NCBI GenBank assembly: GCA_033032175.1
Contig: CM065321.1
Span: 5,912,501-5,976,500, forward strand
Length of the DNA stretch: 64,000 nt
Direction of reading: 5' to 3'
Origin: Saturnia japonica
Lineage: Eukaryota > Arthropoda > Insecta > Lepidoptera > Saturniidae
Position numbers and translations under genes: made by a program. The notes under the pieces are model-generated. The model had not been told where the DNA came from, did not search any database, and worked only from the letters and a program-made list of their open reading frames with translations. Within the stretch, counting starts at the first letter, position 1. The number at the start of each line of letters is the position of its first letter. Below are positions 35,861 through 47,400 of this stretch, in pieces.

Positions 35861-35871
35861 GGTTATGGGCC
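35861..35871 (+). other. Primer-binding site, half-tRNA initiator Met type
   Basis: GGTTATGGGCC begins at the first base after the LTR. It is complementary to GGCCCATAACC, the anticodon-loop region of insect initiator tRNA-Met. Drosophila copia is known to prime from a 5' half of this tRNA, so the same mechanism is inferred here. Confidence 0.75.
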
Positions 35872-36029
35872 TATCTCATAATAATTAGAAACAGTATTTA
35901 GTAAAAAGTTACAAGTTTAGTTCCGAAAAGTAAAGTACCGCGTGTAATAAAAAGTGAGGTTAAGTAGCCGACTCCGGTTATTAATTTTTGCAGCGTATTT
36001 TATATAAAAACCTATCAGTTTCCGAAGCA

Positions 36030-39000
36030 ATGTCGATAAACACCGTGCATATTGATAAACTGACCGGAAGGGACAATTACAATACGTGGAAATTCGCTGT
36101 AAAAGCCTACTTAGAGCACGAAGATTTGTGGTCGTGTGTGAATCCTGACAAACAGGAAACCATTGACGCTACCAAGGATGTAAAGGCCAAAAGCAAGATT
36201 ATTCTCCTGGTTGACCCAAATAATTACCACCACATAGAACAAGCTGTGAGTGCCCGGGATGTGTGGGTCAAACTTAAGTCTGCGTTCGAAGACTCCGGAT
36301 TGAGCAGGAAAGTAGCTTTATTACGTGATCTTATTAATACAAACCTAGATAGTTGTACCGATATTGAGGATTATGTAAATAAACTAGTAACTACCGCTCA
36401 TAAGCTGAGAAATATAAGCTTCAAAATTGACGATGAATGGTTGGGTACTTTAATGTTAGCAGGTTTGCCAGATCAGTACAAACCAATGATAATGGGAATA
36501 GAAAGCTCTGGTGTTGTAATAAGTGCAGATTTTATCAAAACTAAGTTGCTACAAGAAGTGAAAAAGGAATCTGATACTACTGCATTGTACACAAAGCATA
36601 GATACCCAATAAAGAAAAATTATAGTTCCCAGAATAATCAAAATAAACCCCGTGGTCCCCGTTGCTACAATTGTAATAGATATGGGCATCTGAGTAAGAA
36701 CTGTTTTGCCAACAAAAAGGAAAGTTCTAGTACTAATAAAAATTATGCTGCAGTTTTTTCAGCTTGCACAGCAATGGACGATTATAATTGGTACGTGGAT
36801 TCTGGTGCATCCATGCACATGACAAGAAGATCTGATTGGTTATATGAAACAAAGACACCTCCGATACAAAGTATAAAGGTGGCCAATAATTCTTCAGTTA
36901 CCGTACAGAAGATGGGAAATTTGGATCTCAATCTCTGCTGTAGTGATGGTAAAGTAAACCAAATCCAGGTAAGAGACATTTTGTTTATACCAGAACTGAG
37001 TACTAACTTATTGTCAGTTAGCCAGTTAGTTAAAAATGGATGTCAAGTTAATTTCCATAGTTGTGGCTGCAATATTTACAACAAAGAAAAAAGATTAGTA
37101 GCAACGGCGAGACTAACCAACAACATGTATAAATTGAATACTGTAGGAGGAGGCGCATTTCTTACTGCCACTGATAGCATTGAGAGTTTAGATGTATGGC
37201 ACCGTAGAATGGGACACCTCAATTATGTTGATGTAAAAAAGTTAGAAACTTGTACTGAAGGGATGAAAATTACAAAAAATGATAGTAAATCATGTATTCC
37301 ATGTATACAAGGGAAACAAACTAGATTACCATTTAAAAATGAAGGATCAAGAGCAACATCACTTCTTGAGGTTATTCACTCAGACCTCTGTGGCCCCATG
37401 GAATCTCCATCAATGGGAGGGGCAAAATATTTTATAACATTTATTGATGATCTTTCTAGAAAAGTGTTTGTATACTTTTTAAAGGACAAATCAAATATAA
37501 CTTCAGTTTTCCATAACTTCAAATGTGAAGTGGAAAATGAGTTGAATCAAAAGATAAAAATTATCCGGACAGATAATGGCACTGAATATTGTAATAAAGT
37601 TTTTTCGAAATATCTTTCAGACTCCGGCATCAAGCATCAAACTACGACGCCTTACACACCTGAACAGAACGGTTTGAGTGAGAGAAAGAACCGATCTCTA
37701 GTAGAACGCGCCAAGTGCATGCTCAGTGATGCAAAATTACCAAAAACCTGTTGGGCCGAGGCTGTGTCAACAGCGGCCTACATTATAAATAGATCCCCAT
37801 CTCGAGTTCTTAATGACATAACACCAGAAGAAAAGTGGTCAAGAACAAAACCTAATATTTGTCACATGAAAATATTTGGATGTAAAGCCATGGTTCATGT
37901 ACCGAAACAACAGAGGCAAAAATGGGACTCAAAATCTACTGAAATGAGGTTTGTTGGCTATTGTGAAAATACAAAAGGATACAGATTATTAGACATAAAA
38001 AAAAGAATAATTTTGAAGAGTAGAGATGTTATATTTATAGAAGAAAGTCAAGAAAACTTAAAATCAACACTTACTATGACAAAACCAAACATAGAACCAG
38101 TTTCATTAACGTTGGGTGTAAGTACACAGAGTACAGAATTAGAAGTACCAACTCCGGATGAATCTAGTTTGGAAAACAAAACATATGATCAGACACTTAA
38201 CCAAGACTCTGAAAATCCTACTTCAGAAAGTAGTTTATCTTTATCTTTTTCAGATGCAAATGACTCTATTTATATACCTAGCAGTGGAGAGATAGCCGAT
38301 AACAGTTCATTTGAACATGATTTTTCCAATGTTACACTAAGACCACAGAACCAGAAGCGTGTACAAAAACACAAAATGACAAAGAAATCTGATGACAAGT
38401 TATGTTATGCAAATCTGGCTATATGCAATGATCCGATGAGTTTAGAAGAAGCTTTATCTTGCACAAATTCACAGCAATGGTTACAAGCCATGGAAGTAGA
38501 ATATAAGTCATTAATTGAAAATAAAACTTGGATATTAGCTAAACTGCCACCTGGTAAGAAAGCAATACCGTGTAAATGGGTGTACAAGACTAAGAAAGAT
38601 GAGAATGGAACCATAGTCAAGTACAAAGCACGATTAGTTGTGAAAGGATGTGCTCAGAAAAAAGGTATTGACTATGATGAAGTTTACTCACCTGTTATAA
38701 GATACACCTCGCTCCGTTACCTACTGGCACTAGCTACGAAATATGACATGGACATAGATCAAATGGACGCTGTTTCAGCATTCTTACAAGGCGACGTTGA
38801 AGAAGAGTTATATATGGTACAGGCACCTATGTATGAAAATGGCAATGACACAGATGTCTGTCTATTAAAAAAATCGTTATATGGACTGAAACAAGCCAGC
38901 CGTAATTGGAATAAAAAACTAGATGTTACACTCAGAGAAATAGGTCTGAATCGTTCAAGTATGGACCCATGTATTTATTATAAAATATCCAGTGAGAAAG

Positions 39001-40001
39001 ATATTTTATTTTTAGCAATTTATGTTGACGATTTGATTTTATTCACAAATTCAAAATATACAAAAAACCATGTAAAACAAAAGTTATGTGAGAAGTTCTG
39101 CATGAAAGACATGGGAGAATTAAAATACTGTATTGGACTTCATGTAACGAGAGACAGGAAAAATGGTATTATGTATATTAACCAAAAGAAATACATACAG
39201 GAAGTACTACAGAAATATGGTATGTCAGACTGTAAACCTGTCAAGACACCAATAGATCCACTTACAAAGTTACATTCAACTGGTGAAGAAAATGCAATAT
39301 TGAGAAATATTCCTTACCAAGAAGTAATTGGATGTATGTTATATTTATCTCAAGGGACGAGACCAGATATTAGCTATGTAGTTAATTACCTAAGCAAATA
39401 TAACAATAAACCAGAAATGAAACATTGGGTAACTTTAAAACGATTAATGAGATATCTACGAGGCACCGAAAACTACAGTTTGTCTTACAAACAATGTGCA
39501 GAAGAAGAAATCGTTCATGCCTATTGTGACGCCGATTGGGCTAACTCTGAAGATGACAGAAGGTCCTGCACAGGATACACTTTTATATTTCAGGGAGGAT
39601 CTATATCTTGGAGCTCAAAGCGACAACCTACTGTTGCACTGTCAACAACAGAGGCGGAATACATGTCTTTATCAGCCTGCACCCAAGAAGCACTATGGCT
39701 AAAACAACTGCAAGAACAGTTTTGGCCACATCTCAAGCATCATACTATACGTATTTATTGCGACAATCAAAGTTGTATTAATCTTTCAGGAAACGATGTT
39801 TATAATTTCAGAACCAAGCATATAGATGTCCGGCACCATTTTATCCGGCAGAACATATGTAAAAAGGAGATTGAGGTACAATATGTCAACACTGGAGAGA
39901 TGGTTGCTGACGTCCTCACCAAAGCGACTCCACAGATCAAGCTAGACTACTTCTCTAGAAAAATGGGCTTATGTTTAAGGGAGGATGTAGTAAAGAAATA
40001 A
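36030..40001 (+). CDS. Copia Gag-Pol polyprotein
   Basis: A single 1323-residue ORF. The ATG at 36030 is chosen because it opens MSINTVHIDKLTGRDNYNTW, the usual copia Gag start. Upstream in-frame codons lack an ATG. Domains in order: Gag; CCHC zinc knuckle (C212, C215, H220, C225); aspartic protease with D257-S-G-A; pre-integrase HHCC region (WHRRMGHLN..CIPCIQGKQ); integrase core D452, D515, E551 with exactly 35 residues between the last two; reverse transcriptase with YVDD at 998-1001; RNase H (CDADW, Asp at 1167; TTEAEYMS; CDNQS). It acts in cytoplasmic virus-like particles to copy the RNA and insert the cDNA. No stop or frameshift is seen and all catalytic residues are in place. The last 16 nt, including TAA, lie inside the 3' LTR. 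Confidence 0.95.
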   Translation: MSINTVHIDKLTGRDNYNTWKFAVKAYLEHEDLWSCVNPDKQETIDATKDVKAKSKIILLVDPNNYHHIEQAVSARDVWVKLKSAFEDSGLSRKVALLRDLINTNLDSCTDIEDYVNKLVTTAHKLRNISFKIDDEWLGTLMLAGLPDQYKPMIMGIESSGVVISADFIKTKLLQEVKKESDTTALYTKHRYPIKKNYSSQNNQNKPRGPRCYNCNRYGHLSKNCFANKKESSSTNKNYAAVFSACTAMDDYNWYVDSGASMHMTRRSDWLYETKTPPIQSIKVANNSSVTVQKMGNLDLNLCCSDGKVNQIQVRDILFIPELSTNLLSVSQLVKNGCQVNFHSCGCNIYNKEKRLVATARLTNNMYKLNTVGGGAFLTATDSIESLDVWHRRMGHLNYVDVKKLETCTEGMKITKNDSKSCIPCIQGKQTRLPFKNEGSRATSLLEVIHSDLCGPMESPSMGGAKYFITFIDDLSRKVFVYFLKDKSNITSVFHNFKCEVENELNQKIKIIRTDNGTEYCNKVFSKYLSDSGIKHQTTTPYTPEQNGLSERKNRSLVERAKCMLSDAKLPKTCWAEAVSTAAYIINRSPSRVLNDITPEEKWSRTKPNICHMKIFGCKAMVHVPKQQRQKWDSKSTEMRFVGYCENTKGYRLLDIKKRIILKSRDVIFIEESQENLKSTLTMTKPNIEPVSLTLGVSTQSTELEVPTPDESSLENKTYDQTLNQDSENPTSESSLSLSFSDANDSIYIPSSGEIADNSSFEHDFSNVTLRPQNQKRVQKHKMTKKSDDKLCYANLAICNDPMSLEEALSCTNSQQWLQAMEVEYKSLIENKTWILAKLPPGKKAIPCKWVYKTKKDENGTIVKYKARLVVKGCAQKKGIDYDEVYSPVIRYTSLRYLLALATKYDMDIDQMDAVSAFLQGDVEEELYMVQAPMYENGNDTDVCLLKKSLYGLKQASRNWNKKLDVTLREIGLNRSSMDPCIYYKISSEKDILFLAIYVDDLILFTNSKYTKNHVKQKLCEKFCMKDMGELKYCIGLHVTRDRKNGIMYINQKKYIQEVLQKYGMSDCKPVKTPIDPLTKLHSTGEENAILRNIPYQEVIGCMLYLSQGTRPDISYVVNYLSKYNNKPEMKHWVTLKRLMRYLRGTENYSLSYKQCAEEEIVHAYCDADWANSEDDRRSCTGYTFIFQGGSISWSSKRQPTVALSTTEAEYMSLSACTQEALWLKQLQEQFWPHLKHHTIRIYCDNQSCINLSGNDVYNFRTKHIDVRHHFIRQNICKKEIEVQYVNTGEMVADVLTKATPQIKLDYFSRKMGLCLREDVVKK
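39977..39985 (+). other. Polypurine tract
   Basis: AAGGGAGGA lies directly before the TG of the 3' LTR, where the plus-strand primer is expected. Confidence 0.85.
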
Positions 40002-40167
40002 ACATAAGCCGGTTAGCGCCACCTATCGTACAAATGTTACATTCACACTGGCATAGATACTCCTTGTTCTTGTTTGCTCGCGTTGCGTATAATAAAGTGT
40101 TACTGTTGGATTTTAATATACTTAACTATAAAACTAAAGCTTCTAGCTCTGCTGTTTTATTTCTACA
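39986..40167 (+). repeat. 3' LTR of copia element
   Basis: 182 bp, TGTAG...CTACA, with no difference from the 5' LTR noticed by eye. It is followed by the CATTT duplication (40168-40172). Confidence 0.95.
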
Positions 40168-40181
40168 CATTTATTAAATTA

Positions 40182-40440
40182 ACATAACATAACATACCAT
40201 CACGCCTGTATCCGCGAACGGTTAGGCAGAGGGGCACTAACTAATGTACACCCACAGTTTGCCGGGTATGTTTTAGGTCCCATGTATCTAATAGGGCAAG
40301 CCTATTTAGCCATAGCCTACCAAACTCTGAGCTGCTAATGAGAATATCATAGAAAACCCCAATAACACTTTGCTCGACCTGGGAATCGAAGCCACGACTT
40401 CGAGCATAGCTGTCAACTAGCTAGCTAATAGCTCTAGACT
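40182..40440 (-). repeat. tRNA-derived SINE, second family
   Basis: On the minus strand it carries a box B-like GGCTTCGATTCCCAGG followed by TCGAGCAAAGTGTTATTGGG, TGGGACCTAAAACATACC, GGGTGTACATTAGTTAGTGC and GCCTAACCGTTCGCGGATAC. The same order on the plus strand occurs at 51805-52095. The tail block GGCGTGATGGTATG is shared. Confidence 0.75.
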
Positions 40441-41605
40441 AGGGCATTTTTTTCTTTTTTTTTAATCATGATATTTTACAAATGTATTGTTTAGGTTTGC
40501 CTTTGCTAATATAATTCCGGCAGGCTGCAGGCAACAAATCAATACAACATAATGCATTATATGTACCTGCCTATGTCTGTAATATATTGCTAGGTAGACC
40601 TTTTTGGGTTATCTCGTACTTTCGAAATTCATTTGAAAATTTTTTCATACAAAAAATTATAATTAATTTAATAAATGTAACTCTATGGAAACTCGGTAGC
40701 ACCACTGAATAATACACGGTTATGTACCTTCGCTTGAAGGCGGGCGCGGCGTGCGCTGTGCGGTGCCTTTCTTGTGTCGTAGACTTTATAGAATTTAGAC
40801 AGTACAAAAAATCTTTAATTGTTTTTTTGTTAAGTGTGAATTCGGTAAAGTCGTAGAACAAATGTTGCTAGATACGGTGTACAGAAGTAGCACACTGCCG
40901 GTTTCACAAATAATAAAAAATAACGCTGTATAGTCATTAAAGTCTGTAAAACAACTTAAGATTGACCACAATGTGCCTTGCTTGAAAGACTCGATGGATA
41001 ACTTAAAAAAGGAAATCAAGTGATTGAATTAATTTTTAGATGTTATTAGATTACTCCAAACAGGGGGTCACTAAATTTTAGAGCAAAACATAACTACTAA
41101 AATAATGCCTATTTTTTAGAAATACCTACATATAAATAAGGCTCTGTTAGGTACCTATATTAAAATTAAGTATTCTTTATTAATATTTGTCAAAAACCGT
41201 TCGCGTAGTTTATTTATATATACCATAAAAATGGTTTTGTTATTATTTTTGGTAGGTACCCGCTTACTGCGTTAGTGAGATAAATTTAGAGTGAAAATTA
41301 TGAATTTATAGTGAGTTTATTTGAATTTATTTTTCAACAATTTCTTTTTTCAATATAACATCTGGTAGTCTGATCAACCTATTGTAGCCAATTCCAATAA
41401 GATTCTTGATTGTTTTTACTACCAAGATCTAATTCAGAGATTATTTTTTCTATATTTATTCATGATCAGCGAGTTTGGAGTCTGCCAGACATTTGTTTAC
41501 CCATGATCAAAGACAAAAGGCAAAGTAAGATAACATATTAACGTGTTTCTAATACATTTTTAACAACAAGATTTTTATGGCTGGTGGGGCCAAAAAGTTT
41601 TCTAG

Positions 41606-41730
41606 AGGTGAAAGACGCCAGACTCACCACAAGGTGGACCGACGACCTGGTGAAGGACCGGTCGTTGTGGCGATCATTGGCGAGGTCTATATTCTAGCAG
41701 TAGACTTCCTTCAGTTGATATGATGACTTT
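41606..41730 (+). pseudogene. RTE 3'-end relic
   Basis: The frame reads TRWTDDLVKDRSLWRSLARS, then the degenerate QQ.TS block and a TGATATGATGA tail. Compared with the end of the RTE at 23759-25345, a short stretch between DLVK and DRSLWRS is deleted. Confidence 0.7.
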
Positions 41731-42540
41731 TTTACCCGACTATGAAAAAAGATGTCTATTTCTCTGACACGCTCTGTAGCCGTAACGGCTTGATCTATTT
41801 AAGCATACGAGGTGTCGTTCGATTCTAGGCTATATAATATTTACGTCTGGGAATCAAATGAAAAGCATAAATCGAAAAATATATTTTATTTGTCAACTTT
41901 TTTGTTGCAGTCGGGGTTTTTATTTACTTGTTAATCATTTATTAATAAAGCCTCTTATCGCACTGTTCTTGATGTCACTCGAGCACTTTAAATACTTTAA
42001 TATAAAAAAACGGTGATCATTGAAAGATACATATCGACGGTCACAACAGCAATAGTGACAAGGTAGCTGGATATATATTGACTTATCCCGAAACAAAACA
42101 GACGTTCCATCGCGATCCAATCGCGTAAAATTGTAGTTCTATTCTCTTTCAAACTTATGAAAGAAATCAATGAAAATTTATTAAAATACCTACTATATAT
42201 ATTCCCAACGTGTATTCACAAAATCATACTTATAAAGCTACCTTCATACGTTTCATGAAGGTAGATAAGGATAGGAGTCAGCAAATAAAAGTTTACGGAG
42301 CGCAGTAAACCGTTCGCCAACGTGAAAACCACTCTGACTATGAACATTACCCCAATCGGAAGGTCGTTTCACACCCCACGGACAGCGATATATCCTTGGT
42401 TTCTATTAAATACAAAACAACAATTTATTAATATATTAATAAATTGTAGTTTTGTATGTACCTACAAATATTTTTTTTTTGTACGAAATAGCTATTTTAT
42501 ATGCAATTGATCTCGAAATAGAAATATAAAAAATATTGCC

Positions 42541-42705
42541 CGAGCTGTCTGTAACTCAAGAACAGTTGGACTGATTTCAATGATTTTTGTACGGTAGAAG
42601 TGTATGTAAAATATCAATATCAATATTACTTATTTGAAATTTTTTTTTAAATAGGAGTAAAAATAATATTGCTGGACGTAAAATTTACCGGCACAGCTAG
42701 TTTTT
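42541..42705 (+). repeat. Common moth dispersed repeat fragment
   Basis: Contains CTGTCTGTAACTCAAGAACA, GGACTGATTTCAATGATTTT and the end block GGCACAGCTAGTTTT. It resembles the copies at 17440-17670 and 60780-61000, which also end in GGCACAGCTAGT. Confidence 0.5.
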
Positions 42706-43659
42706 TATATGATTTTATTTTGAACATTTTGTCTCAAAATTCAATTTTTTTTATGTTTAATAACATGTGGTTTGAGATGGAAGATAGGCCAAGTTTGGAC
42801 GATGATAATTATGTTTAGTACATTTAAATACGAATATGAAATGGATACCTACTGGTCAAAAATACTTGGATACGGTACATTTGCCAGTGAATTGTTTGTT
42901 GAGAAAAGGATAAAAGATATGACATATAATCATAAATACCGTTGGTTAGAAGAGAAAAAAAACGTGTTCAACTTAATATTTATATACACATGATACAAGT
43001 GATACTTCTTTAACTGGTAAATATATTACTCTCTGTATAATATACAATTATTAATTAATCAATAAAACATCTTGTCCATTTCTAATATTACACTAGTCTT
43101 TGTTGCTTGATTTATTACTTGCACTTGTTACTATCACGCTCATATATTTCTCTCGGGTTATAGAGTCGCTTTTTCTATTTATTTCTCACAAGGCAAATAC
43201 CTATTTTTTAAAATTCAACCTTGGAATTTTACTCTCAAGGCACTCAAAGAAGTTTCACTAAAAGTAAGTAATTTTGGGGGTTAATGTCACTCGCGTCCAT
43301 AGGCTTTACTCTAGATTCCCTGGGTTGTGCATAATGAGTGACACATATTACTTGTGGTAGGCTTCGGCCCTGGATAGTGAGCACTCTCCGGACAAAGGCG
43401 TGCCGATAAACGACTTGCCATTTACCATTTAGGGAGACTTGACGGGGCAGTTGCTTAGTGTAGTCTAACCAATCTGGCGCAAGGAGATAACACCCCATTG
43501 GGAGACTAATTTTGGGGTTAGCGGCACTGGCACCACTGGCCGACCGCAGCTAGTTGGGGGCCCAAGTAGTTTGCTAGCCACACACGAAAGGCTGTTCGGC
43601 CAGTTGACGAAAAATCCTGGATTGCGCGTGTCCCCGCAGTTTCCAAACTAGCCACTCTC

Positions 43660-46050
43660 CTTTGTGGTGTATAACCTTGTGTTTGAAGGTTAGTGGCATG
43701 AAGTTTCATTCCACTGTCATCTCCTTACCTTTATTCACTCCAATACACATAATGAAGGGACTCAAGAATAAGATTGTATGTATACAGCGCCAGCACGTCC
43801 TCTTACTAAAAGTGTACCTTGCCAACATTCGAGGATTGCATTCAAGTCTCGTCGCGGTCCATTACCACCTGGAGAGCGAAGAACCCGCTTGCTTATTCCT
43901 CTCGGAGACTCAAATAAGATGTCAGTCAGGCGCGGCGTGGCGTACCTTACTTACCCAGGGTTCACTCTGGAGCGCAATTTTAAGTCCAATGTGGGTGTGT
44001 ACTTCTGCTGTAACCATCACCGTAAACTTGAAGATCCCAGCTTCTCTGTTATTTGGGTAGGTACTGGTGGAAGTCTGCAAAAAGGCTTTACGGCAATCTA
44101 GATTTGGCATAAATTAAATCGGGAGAAAGCTAAGTTCATACCCAGCAGGTATTGAAGCGCTTTGATCCCTGGGTAAATCGATTGAATCTAACTAATGTCG
44201 CCCCTCATTTCCTCCACTGCTTAGACCCGAGGGGTCGTTGGTTCAATCTTCTGAAGAGAAAGCAAACTTGTTTTTTTTTCTCTTTTTGCTGAATCCTCAT
44301 GTTTAGGTACTGATGGCGAAGTGCCTCCTAGTTTACTAGTTTGCGAGACACTTATGTCAGAAATTTGCATTCGTCAGACTAATGTACGTAAAACGCTGTG
44401 TAACCTGGACGTGAATAAAGTTAGTGGCACTGATGGGATTCCAGCCATTGTTCTGAAAACTTGTGCGCTTGAGTTTTCTCTAATTTTGTTTCAACTATTC
44501 CGCCTCTCTCTGGGTAATGGGTAAGTGCCTAAATCCTGGAAGCAAGCTAACGTGCAACCAGTGCCCAAAAAATGTAGTCGTGCTGAAAATACCAACTATG
44601 GCCCCATCTCGGTTAGGTACATATCTATAAGAATTTGGAACGTATACAGAATGGCAGGCTCGTGGCATACCTAAAAGCGAATAAACTCCTAAATGACCGG
44701 CAATAAGGATTTCACAGAAATCGATCCACTGGAGGAGACCTTCTAGCGTATGCCACTCACATCGGGAGTGAGGCTATCGAGTATCATGGGGAAGTTCTTA
44801 CCATTTCGCTTGATATCTTGAAGGCCTTCGACAGAGTGTGGCATGATAGCCTCTTAAGCAAGCTTCCTTCATACGGCTTGCCCACTAGATTATGTGCTTG
44901 GATATCGGGTCCTTTTTGCGGGAGCGATTAATTCGAGTGGTCATTGATAGCTGTTTCTCCGATCTATTGGCTATCAATGCGGGTACCTCAAGGGTCAGTA
45001 TCTTATGTGACGCTGTTCCTGCTTCATATCAACGATATGTTTAAGCCCGGTACTTTTGGGTATACAGACACAGGGTACAGTTGTAGAAGGTAACAGATTT
45101 AATGTAAGTACCAGTGGAACGCAAGTTCAGTCCTTCAGGGAGGCCATGGTCAAACACTTGAACTTGTCCGTAAAGACCGTCTCCGATTGGGGCGATGCCA
45201 ACCTGATCAAGTTTAATGTTACTGAGACTCAGGCATGTCCATTTTCTGCTCAATGGAATTTCTTTCAACTGACTCCTACTTTCAGAGATGTGTCCGTACC
45301 GATAACCGACCATCTGAAACTTCTAGGCGTTACGATGTCTTCAACCCTCAATTTCGGCTCCTTCATTGAGTATAAAGCTCAGTTAGTTACGTAAAAAATA
45401 AGTATCCTTGCAAAGGGGAGCCGGTACTTCATGCCGAGTCAGCTGCTTGATCTATATCAAGCGGAAGTCTGATCGTGCATGGAGTAATGCAATCTTTCGG
45501 ACGGATCGGCGAAGTACCTCCTTGAGGCATTGGTGGCAGTCGAGAGGCATGCCAAAAGACTCATTGCCAACGATTGCTAGTTCAGACTGTGATATATGTT
45601 AGAGACGGTATTCGTAAATAATGTCATATATCGGTATACCGCTCTTTGCAATAAATCAATTCCGCATACATTGTGTTTCTGTTAGCACCCGAATTTACAG
45701 AGACAAGGCTGCAGAGCCTTAAACATCGGTGTAAATTTACCAGTTTATCGGGTTTTTACCGAATACATTACGGCGAGTGTACTTTGGAGTTGCACAATTT
45801 AATTCCCCGATCCTCCTTCCACCATCAGACGACAAGAGACACAGCGAAGCGTCATCGATTTATAATTAATATTCCACCAGAGCGCAAAAAGCATTTCGAT
45901 AGCACATTTATAATGAGCATCGCTAAAGAGTGGAACATTTTTCCGGATTTTGTATTTCTCGATTATTACAAGATGGTATCTTCATATTTTCCTTCTAAGC
46001 AAGCGTGCTCTAGCGTAGACCACATCATCACTTACGACAAAGCGAGGTAG
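43660..46050 (+). pseudogene. Old endonuclease/RT non-LTR retrotransposon relic
   Basis: Pieces of one polyprotein occur in order on the plus strand in changing frames. An apurinic endonuclease start: NIRGLHSSLVAVHYHLES and LFLSETQI (about 43821-43920). RT pieces: NKVSGTDGIPAIVLKTCALE (44415-44475), DILKAFDRVWHDSLLSKLPS (44813-44875), VSDWGDANLIKFNVTETQAC (45175-45240) and DHLKLLGVTMSSTL. The C-terminal end: YRIHYGECTLELHNLIPRSS, STFIMSIAKEWN and VFLDYYKM (45740-45985). The order fits jockey/CR1-type elements. Many frameshifts and stops show it is long dead. The GC-richer stretch from about 43290 may be its 5' part. Confidence 0.8.
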
Positions 46051-46477
46051 TGTTCAAACGCAAGCCTATCTATCGTAAAAAAAAGTAATATATTGACAGA
46101 AACATCGTTTACGTTACGGTGGTATGCGAATGTTGTATAAAGTAACCAAGAAAATGTAGCTAGGTACATATCATAATGCTAAAGCACATTGTCACGTTCT
46201 TGGAAGTCGACAGAATCTTTATGTTTTTTCTTCCATACTTAGGTAATTAAATATTTCAGATAAATGCGATTTTCGATTTGTCTGTTAATAATTTTTGAAA
46301 TGAAAACTTCTTTACTACCTAAAGTTGTTATTTGAAAGTCGATGAAATGAAAAAGCGTCACTAAAAAGAGACAAACACATACCTGCATCTATAGGATTTA
46401 GCCAGCGAGAGAATTAGATAGAATAGATTATACACGGTTAATATAAGTCCTGATTTTCACAACTATGATCGTCGTCA

Positions 46478-46570
46478 AACTGACCTAGTGGTGTGACGTC
46501 AGCACTTGTACGGACTATTGTATGTACAGTACGAGTGGTCGATAGTTCGAGTCCAGCTGATTTAGGATTT
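46478..46570 (+). repeat. tRNA-derived SINE head, third family
   Basis: Box A-like GACCTAGTGGTGTGACGTCA is followed about 60 bp on by box B AGTTCGAGTCC (46544-46554). The sequence does not fold as a complete tRNA, so it is read as a SINE head. Confidence 0.5.
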
Positions 46571-46844
46571 TTAAAAAGAGATTTTCAAGAAGATATTTTT
46601 ATGTCTTTGAGGGATTCACTTCGACCGCGTGAACGGCACACATGTTTTTTTTTCTTTGTTGTGTTTAGCCTAGCTTTTCACCACGGCACGATCTCAACTA
46701 ATGTTAAGCAATAATGACGGCAACATGTAAAGGCACCAATTGTTTTTTAAAGGTCAGCAAAATAAAATCATTATGATTTGTGAGGAATCAAGATAACGCG
46801 ATCTAAACAGGTTGTTTGGAATCAACTGGATGCGAAAATGCGAA

Positions 46845-46920
46845 GATCGAGTCCAGTGACGATCCTTGAGCGAGGCCTATATTCAGCAGTGGATAGATGA
46901 GCTTATGATGGTAATACAAC
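46845..46920 (+). repeat. RTE 3'-tail relic
   Basis: Contains GAGGCCTATATTCAGCAGTG GATAGATGAGC and a TTATGATGG end. It codes for the AYIQQW block found at the end of RTE proteins. Confidence 0.6.
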
Positions 46921-46980
46921 ATCGGCTGCTGGTGAAGTAAAACATCGTAAGGAAAACCGGACGTCCGATTTTTTTTAGAT

Positions 46981-47086
46981 CTGAATATACTGTTAGCCAT
47001 AAGTGTCCTGGAGCCTCAGACGGCTTTTACAGCATCGCCGTGGCTTGGGGAAGAGCAACTAAGGCACTCAGCCGCGGACTTTTGAG
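46981..47086 (-). repeat. Repeat family C, copy 3
   Basis: Inverted copy starting after a T run: CTGAATATACTGTTAGCCAT, then CAGACGGCTTTTACAGCATC and AAGGCACTCAGCCGCGGACT. Confidence 0.7.
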
Positions 47087-47169
47087 AAATTTGCTTGGCT
47101 AGGGAGCGGCCTAGCGGTTAGTTGGACTAAGTTTTTTGCATGAGCATGTTCTAGCGTTCGATGAATTAT

Positions 47170-47400
47170 ATAATAAACTAGCTGTGCCTGCGACTTCGTT
47201 CGCGTGTCGTGGGACGTGCGCGGTATTGGACGCTGCTACTTTAGTTTATTTTATTTGCTCAGAACCCCAATTGTTATTAAATAAAAGTAGCCTAAGTTAC
47301 TCTTTATAACATCAGCTACTTATCTGTTAGTGAAAGTTGCATCAAAATCAGTCAAACCGTTTAGGAGATTAGCCGGAATAAACAAACAGAGAAAAAAATT
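47170..47400 (+). repeat. Common moth dispersed repeat
   Basis: Starts ACTAGCTGTGCCTGCGACTT CGTTCGCGTG and ends AAATCAGTCAAACCGTTTAG GAGATTAGCCGGAATAAACA AAC. Both the head and the tail of the family are present, shorter than the copy at 20036-20602. Confidence 0.7.

Larger units (their letters stand above)
35679..40167 (+). mobile_element. Full-length intact Ty1/copia LTR retrotransposon
   Basis: A 4489-bp element with two 182-bp LTRs that I read as identical, 5-bp CATTT duplications on both sides, a primer-binding site directly after the 5' LTR, one uninterrupted gag-pol ORF, and a polypurine tract touching the 3' LTR. Identical LTRs mean a very recent insertion. All parts needed for autonomous transposition appear present. 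It lies in a non-coding part of the window with no host exon nearby. Confidence 0.95.
40441..43659. other. Non-coding stretch with repeat relics
   Basis: No gene. It holds an RTE tail (41606-41730), a common moth repeat (42541-42705) and, at about 43290-43659, a GC-richer stretch that may be the 5' part of the non-LTR element that follows. Small ORFs at 42322-42510 and 42772-42993 show no domain. Confidence 0.45.

Noticed and set aside
35988..36029. Start of the copia polyprotein at 35988
   Set aside because: The codon is TTG; the ATG at 36030 opens the conserved Gag start.
42772..42993. 73-codon plus-strand ORF
   Set aside because: No domain and AT-rich codon content like the surrounding DNA.
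46478..46560. tRNA gene
   Set aside because: Box spacing is too long and arms do not pair; read as a SINE head.
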